Shown: positions 7,057 through 9,717 of the stretch, piece after piece
Layout: the number at the start of each line of letters is the position of its first letter
Numbering within the stretch: position 1 is the first letter of the stretch
Assembly (NCBI GenBank): GCA_964466625.1
Contig: CAYXQF010000075.1
Span: forward strand, 1 to 9,717
Direction: 5' to 3'
From: QALR01 sp964466625
GTDB lineage: Bacteria; Bacillota; Clostridia; Oscillospirales; CAG-272
DNA: 9,717 bases
The notes under the pieces: generated by a model
Database searches by the model: none
Told to the model about the DNA's origin: nothing
The model's input: only the letters and a program-made list of their open reading frames with translations
Position numbers and translations under genes: made by a program

Positions 7057-8742
7057 GTGTTAAAAGAACTCTATATCCAAAACATCGCCATCATCAAAAA
7101 AGAAACCGTTTCTCCGGGCGGAGGCTTTACGGTGCTTTCGGGTGAAACAGGCGCGGGCAAATCCATTATCATCGACTCCGTAGGACTCATCATCGGCGAG
7201 CGCGCCTCGCGAGAGCTCGTCCGCGGCGGCGAAGAGAGAGCCACAGTTTCCGCGCTTTTCGAAGAGGTTTCCCCCGAAGTTTCGGCGTTTGCGGAAGAAC
7301 TTGGTGTGCAAGCAGAGGGAGATACCTTCCTTTTTCAGCGTGATATTACCGATCGCGGCGGCTCCACCGCACGCATCAACGGACGCGCCGTGCCGCTATC
7401 CTTGCTTCGTGATATCGCAGGTAAGCTTGTCGGTATCCACGGTCAACACGCAAGCGAGTCCCTCTTGAATGAAGACACGCACATCGTTTTTCTCGATGCC
7501 TTTGCAGACTGCGAAGCAGAAAAAGAACGCTTTGCGGCAATTTATGAAAAAGCAAACGAAACAAAAAAATATCTCGCGGAGATCCGCCGCGATGAACAGG
7601 AAAAGGAACGCGCCATCGAGCTTCTCAAATATCAGATTCGCGATATCGACGCCGTGAATCCCAAGGAAAACGAAGAAGAAGATTTAAAGCGCAAGCGCAC
7701 AAAGCTTCAAAATGCAGAAAAAATCGGCAAATACGCCAAACTCATTTACCGCGCACTTTATCAGAATGAAAAAGGCTTTTCCGCTTGTGATCTCATTGAA
7801 AAAGCCGAAGAAGCACTGACAGGACTTGACGGCGTGCTCGCAGAAAGCCAAGCCTTTGCGGAAATGCTGACGGATTTCCGTTATCGCATCGAAGATATTG
7901 CCGAAACCGTGCGCAAGGAATGTGACATGGGCGTGAAAAATCCAGGCGAGCTTCTTGACAAGATCGAGGAACGTCTGGACCATCTTGCAAGACTTCGCAA
8001 AAAATACGGCGGCACCGTGGAAGAGATCCAAGCATTCCGAAAAGCCGCGCTCAAACGCCTGCAAGACCTCGAATCCGCAGGCGAGCGCATGGAAGATCTC
8101 GAAAACGAGCTCACGGAGCAACGCGAAGAAATGCGCCGCATCGCCGCTGAAATCACGCGAAAACGCAAGATCGCCGCAAAATTTCTGGAAGAAAAGATCA
8201 CGTCAGAGCTTGCTTTTCTGGAGATGGAAAAGGTTCGCTTCCATATCGACGTGACACCCCTTGGTGATTTTATCAAAAACGGCATCGACCGCGTCACCTT
8301 CCTCGTTTCGGCAAACCCCGGTGAGCCGCTTCTCCCCCTCTCCAAAGTGGCATCGGGCGGCGAACTTTCCCGTATGATGTTGGCACTTCGCTGTGCTTTT
8401 GCCGACAAAGAGCAGACCGCAACGCTCATTTTCGACGAGATCGACACGGGCATTTCGGGCAGAACCTCTCACAAGATCGGCATCAAGCTGCGCGAGGTGG
8501 CACAAAACGGCACGCAGGTCATCTGCATCACCCATTCGCCGCAGATCGCCGCTCTCGCCGACACGCATCTTTTCGTTTCCAAAACGGAAACCGACGGCAG
8601 AACGGAATCTTCCGTGCGTGAGCTTACCGAGGAAGAACGTCTTCAGGAAATTGCCCGCATCATCGGCGGCGCCGCCATCACCGAGCAAACGCTTGCCGCG
8701 GCACGTGAGCTTCGCGCGGGGGCGCAAAAGAACACACAATAA
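7057..8742 (+). CDS. recN: DNA repair protein RecN (SMC-like ATPase)
   Basis: This 561-residue protein is a RecN, an SMC-like ATPase that acts early in double-strand break repair with RecA. The N-terminal half of the ABC ATPase head contains the family-typical MLKELYIQNIAIIKK and a Walker A, GETGAGKS (29-36). The middle (about 150-370) is rich in Glu, Lys, Arg and Leu and fits the antiparallel coiled coil. The second half of the head has the ABC signature SGGELSR (433-439) and Walker B LIFDE (457-461) followed by IDTGISG. All ATPase motifs are intact and length is normal (550-570). The start is a GTG, supported by AAGGAAGG (7039-7046) ten bases upstream and by alignment of the first residues to the family. 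It is the last gene of the operon; a hairpin follows the stop by 12 bases. Confidence 0.96.
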   Translation: MLKELYIQNIAIIKKETVSPGGGFTVLSGETGAGKSIIIDSVGLIIGERASRELVRGGEERATVSALFEEVSPEVSAFAEELGVQAEGDTFLFQRDITDRGGSTARINGRAVPLSLLRDIAGKLVGIHGQHASESLLNEDTHIVFLDAFADCEAEKERFAAIYEKANETKKYLAEIRRDEQEKERAIELLKYQIRDIDAVNPKENEEEDLKRKRTKLQNAEKIGKYAKLIYRALYQNEKGFSACDLIEKAEEALTGLDGVLAESQAFAEMLTDFRYRIEDIAETVRKECDMGVKNPGELLDKIEERLDHLARLRKKYGGTVEEIQAFRKAALKRLQDLESAGERMEDLENELTEQREEMRRIAAEITRKRKIAAKFLEEKITSELAFLEMEKVRFHIDVTPLGDFIKNGIDRVTFLVSANPGEPLLPLSKVASGGELSRMMLALRCAFADKEQTATLIFDEIDTGISGRTSHKIGIKLREVAQNGTQVICITHSPQIAALADTHLFVSKTETDGRTESSVRELTEEERLQEIARIIGGAAITEQTLAAARELRAGAQKNTQ

Positions 8743-8754
8743 GACAAACCATGT

Positions 8755-8779
8755 GGGCGAGCATTGCTCGCCCGTTATT
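8755..8779 (+). terminator. Hairpin after recN, probable weak terminator
   Basis: GGGCGAGC (8755-8762) and GCTCGCCC (8766-8773) form a perfect GC-rich stem with a tight ATT loop. The following GTTATTTAT is only a broken T-run, so termination may be partial. It lies 12 bases beyond the recN stop and just before the ribosome binding site of the MBL-hydrolase remnant. Confidence 0.7.
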
Positions 8780-8795
8780 TATAAGGAGAGCCGCC

Positions 8796-8879
8796 ATGTC
8801 CGATTGGTTTACCATCGATTAAATTGACGAAAACACTTATATCATCAGCGAATACCGTCACCCCGAAGATGCCCCCCAC
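8796..8879 (+). pseudogene. Remnant 5' end of an MBL-fold metallohydrolase gene
   Basis: A good AAGGAG (8783-8788) lies seven bases before an ATG. The frame reads MSDWFTID, a TAA at codon 9 (8820-8822), then continues in the same frame as IDENTYIISEY and RHPEDAPH before turning into lysine-rich low-complexity sequence and a TGA (8898-8900). Ignoring the stop, this strongly resembles the N terminus of clostridial MBL-fold metallohydrolases, which commonly begin like DWFTVEKID followed by ISEY and a short polar stretch ending in His. The rest of the gene, including every HxHxDH-type metal motif, is missing; the tyrS promoter begins at once. I read it as a gene lost by nonsense mutation plus 3' deletion. 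The family call rests on about 27 residues recognised by eye, so it needs a search. Confidence 0.6.
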
Positions 8880-8896
8880 AAAAAGAAAAAATCGAC

Positions 8897-8925
8897 TTGA
8901 CAAAATATACACAATGTGTTATAAT
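8897..8925 (+). promoter_or_regulatory. Full-consensus promoter of the tyrS T-box leader
   Basis: TTGACA (8897-8902) and TATAAT (8920-8925) both match consensus exactly with a 17-base spacer, and a TGT directly before the -10 gives an extended -10. Transcription should start near 8931. Such a strong promoter is typical of genes controlled by premature termination, here by the T-box that follows. Confidence 0.93.
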
Positions 8926-8943
8926 ATCTTGGTACAAACAAAA

Positions 8944-9188
8944 GCTTTGACGGAAACAAGTACGAAAAAAGTGCGCCATGAAGAGAGTCGTCGGGTGGTG
9001 AAAGGCGATATGGGCTTTTTCGGAAGATACATTCCCGAGCTGCGCACCGAAAAAAGTAGGCTGCGACGCGAGCGCCCGTTAACGCGCAGAGTGCCACGGC
9101 ACTCACAAAGGCGTATGCCGCAAGGGATACGTAAACTGAGGTGGTAACACGAAATTTTCGTCCTCTGCAAGATGCAGAGGACTTTTTT
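8944..9188 (+). promoter_or_regulatory. Tyrosine T-box riboswitch leader of tyrS
   Basis: Uncharged tRNA-Tyr binding should favour the antiterminator and switch tyrS on. Stem I base pairs GCTT (8944-8947) with GAGC (9037-9040), with GGAA (8952-8955) against TTCC (9032-9035). The specifier loop has AGTA (8959-8962) on its 5' side and GAAGATACA on its 3' side, with the specifier TAC at 9028-9030, a Tyr codon. Above it CGAAAAAAG (8963-8971) pairs with CTTTTTCG (9015-9022). The distal part carries GAGAG and the GGGTGGTG loop (8993-9000). AGTAGG (9055-9060) opens Stem II (CTGCG/CGCAG, 9061-9065 and 9085-9089), with CCCGTTA inside. Stem III is GAGTGC/GCACTC (9089-9104). An additional hairpin occupies 9112-9131. 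The T-box is GAGGTGGTAACACG (9138-9151); its TGGT pairs with a tRNA end having A as discriminator. Confidence 0.95.
9160..9188 (+). terminator. T-box-controlled terminator upstream of tyrS
   Basis: GTCCTCTGCA (9160-9169) and TGCAGAGGAC (9173-9182) form a perfect 10-bp stem with an AGA loop, followed by six T residues. The CCTC at 9162-9165 is also complementary to GAGG (9138-9141) of the T-box sequence, so terminator and antiterminator exclude one another. Confidence 0.95.
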
Positions 9189-9211
9189 ATTTTTGAAAGG
9201 AAGTTTTTGAA

Positions 9212-9717
9212 ATGGGAATTTATGAAGAATTGCAAGCCCGCGGACTCATCGCACAGGTAACTGACGAAGAACATATCCGCGAAATGATCGATAACGGCAA
9301 GGCGACCTTCTACATTGGCTTTGACTGCACCGCAGACAGCCTGACAGCAGGTCACTTTATGGCACTTACCCTTATGAAACGCCTCCAGATGGCAGGCAAC
9401 AAACCGATCGCACTCATCGGCGGCGGTACCACCATGATCGGCGACCCCTCGGGCAGAACCGACATGAGAAAAATGCTCACAAAAGAAGACATCGACCACA
9501 ACGCAGAATGCTTCAAGCGCCAAATGGAAAAATTCATCGAATTCGGCGAAGGCAAGGCAATGATGGTCAATAACGCAGATTGGCTTTTGAATCTCAATTA
9601 TGTTGAACTTCTCCGCGAAGTCGGCGCATGCTTCTCCGTTAACAATATGCTCAGAGCGGAATGCTACAAGCAGAGAATGGAAAAGGGTCTTTCCTTCCTT
9701 GAATTCAACTACATGAT
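9212..9717 (+). CDS. tyrS: Tyrosyl-tRNA synthetase, N-terminal part (3' end outside window)
   Basis: The frame is open from the ATG at 9212 to the window end (168 codons). It encodes the N-terminal part of the class I Rossmann catalytic domain of TyrRS, which charges tRNA-Tyr. AAAGGA (9196-9201) lies ten bases upstream of the ATG. Family landmarks are FYIGFDCTADSLTAGHF (33-49), which includes the Y34 and D38 positions of tyrosine recognition, GGGTTMIGDPSGRTDMRKML (residues about 70-90), and the later NADWL and SVNNML segments. The HIGH motif reads TAGH (45-48) where well-studied bacterial TyrRS has H at 45, although T40 and H48 are kept. The KMSKS loop and the tRNA-binding C-terminal domain are beyond the window. 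The Tyr codon in the upstream T-box independently supports the assignment. Confidence 0.96.
   Translation, partial: MGIYEELQARGLIAQVTDEEHIREMIDNGKATFYIGFDCTADSLTAGHFMALTLMKRLQMAGNKPIALIGGGTTMIGDPSGRTDMRKMLTKEDIDHNAECFKRQMEKFIEFGEGKAMMVNNADWLLNLNYVELLREVGACFSVNNMLRAECYKQRMEKGLSFLEFNYM

Noticed and set aside
8824..9147. 107-codon open frame across the tyrS promoter and T-box
   Set aside because: It covers a promoter and a structured regulatory RNA, starts inside the MBL remnant in another frame, and has no protein family features.
8858..9523. 221-codon minus-strand open frame across the T-box and tyrS start
   Set aside because: It is antisense to the T-box and TyrRS, and Cys/His/Val-rich with no domain; a shadow frame.
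1..9717. CRISPR arrays, insertion sequences, tRNA or rRNA genes, phage or toxin-antitoxin modules
   Set aside because: No regularly spaced long repeats, transposase motifs, terminal inverted repeats, cloverleaf sequences or accessory-defence proteins were seen on either strand.

Overview
The window looks like a chromosomal segment of a Bacillota (Clostridia-type) bacterium with mid-range GC, probably from an anaerobic, carbohydrate-using lineage. The reasons are the tlyA-nadK-argR-recN cluster typical of Firmicutes, a T-box leader in front of tyrS, a YitT-family membrane protein, sigma-A type promoters with 17-bp spacers, GGAG-type ribosome binding sites and compact U-tailed terminators. The lineage assignment is an inference from gene content, not from a marker phylogeny.

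Layout. (1) 1-422: the 3' end of a glyceraldehyde-3-phosphate dehydrogenase gene and its strong terminator. (2) 452-3713: a promoter followed by a two-gene sugar operon, a cytoplasmic GH78-like (alpha-L-rhamnosidase-type) glycosidase and a TIM-barrel sugar phosphate isomerase/epimerase. It ends in a bidirectional terminator shared with the convergent yitT gene. (3) 3714-4589 (minus): a YitT-family membrane protein with its own promoter. (4) 4590-4838: a divergent promoter region; the plus-strand leader holds an intrinsic-terminator-like hairpin ahead of tlyA. (5) 4839-8742: tlyA, nadK, argR and recN in one apparent operon: rRNA methylation, NADP synthesis, arginine repression and recombinational repair. 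(6) 8743-8930: a hairpin, then a decayed 5' fragment of an MBL-fold metallohydrolase gene (intact ribosome binding site and start codon, stop at codon 9, homology lost after about 28 codons) abutting a full-consensus promoter. (7) 8944-9717: a tyrosine T-box leader with a readable TAC specifier, and the 5' part of tyrS, which runs off the window.

Most of the window is ordinary housekeeping and sugar-catabolic content. I found no clear new biological system. The parts most worth a second look are the MBL-hydrolase remnant, the T-box with an extra hairpin between Stem III and the antiterminator, the altered HIGH motif in TyrRS, the terminator-like element in the tlyA leader, and the break in the usual Firmicutes gene order after recN.
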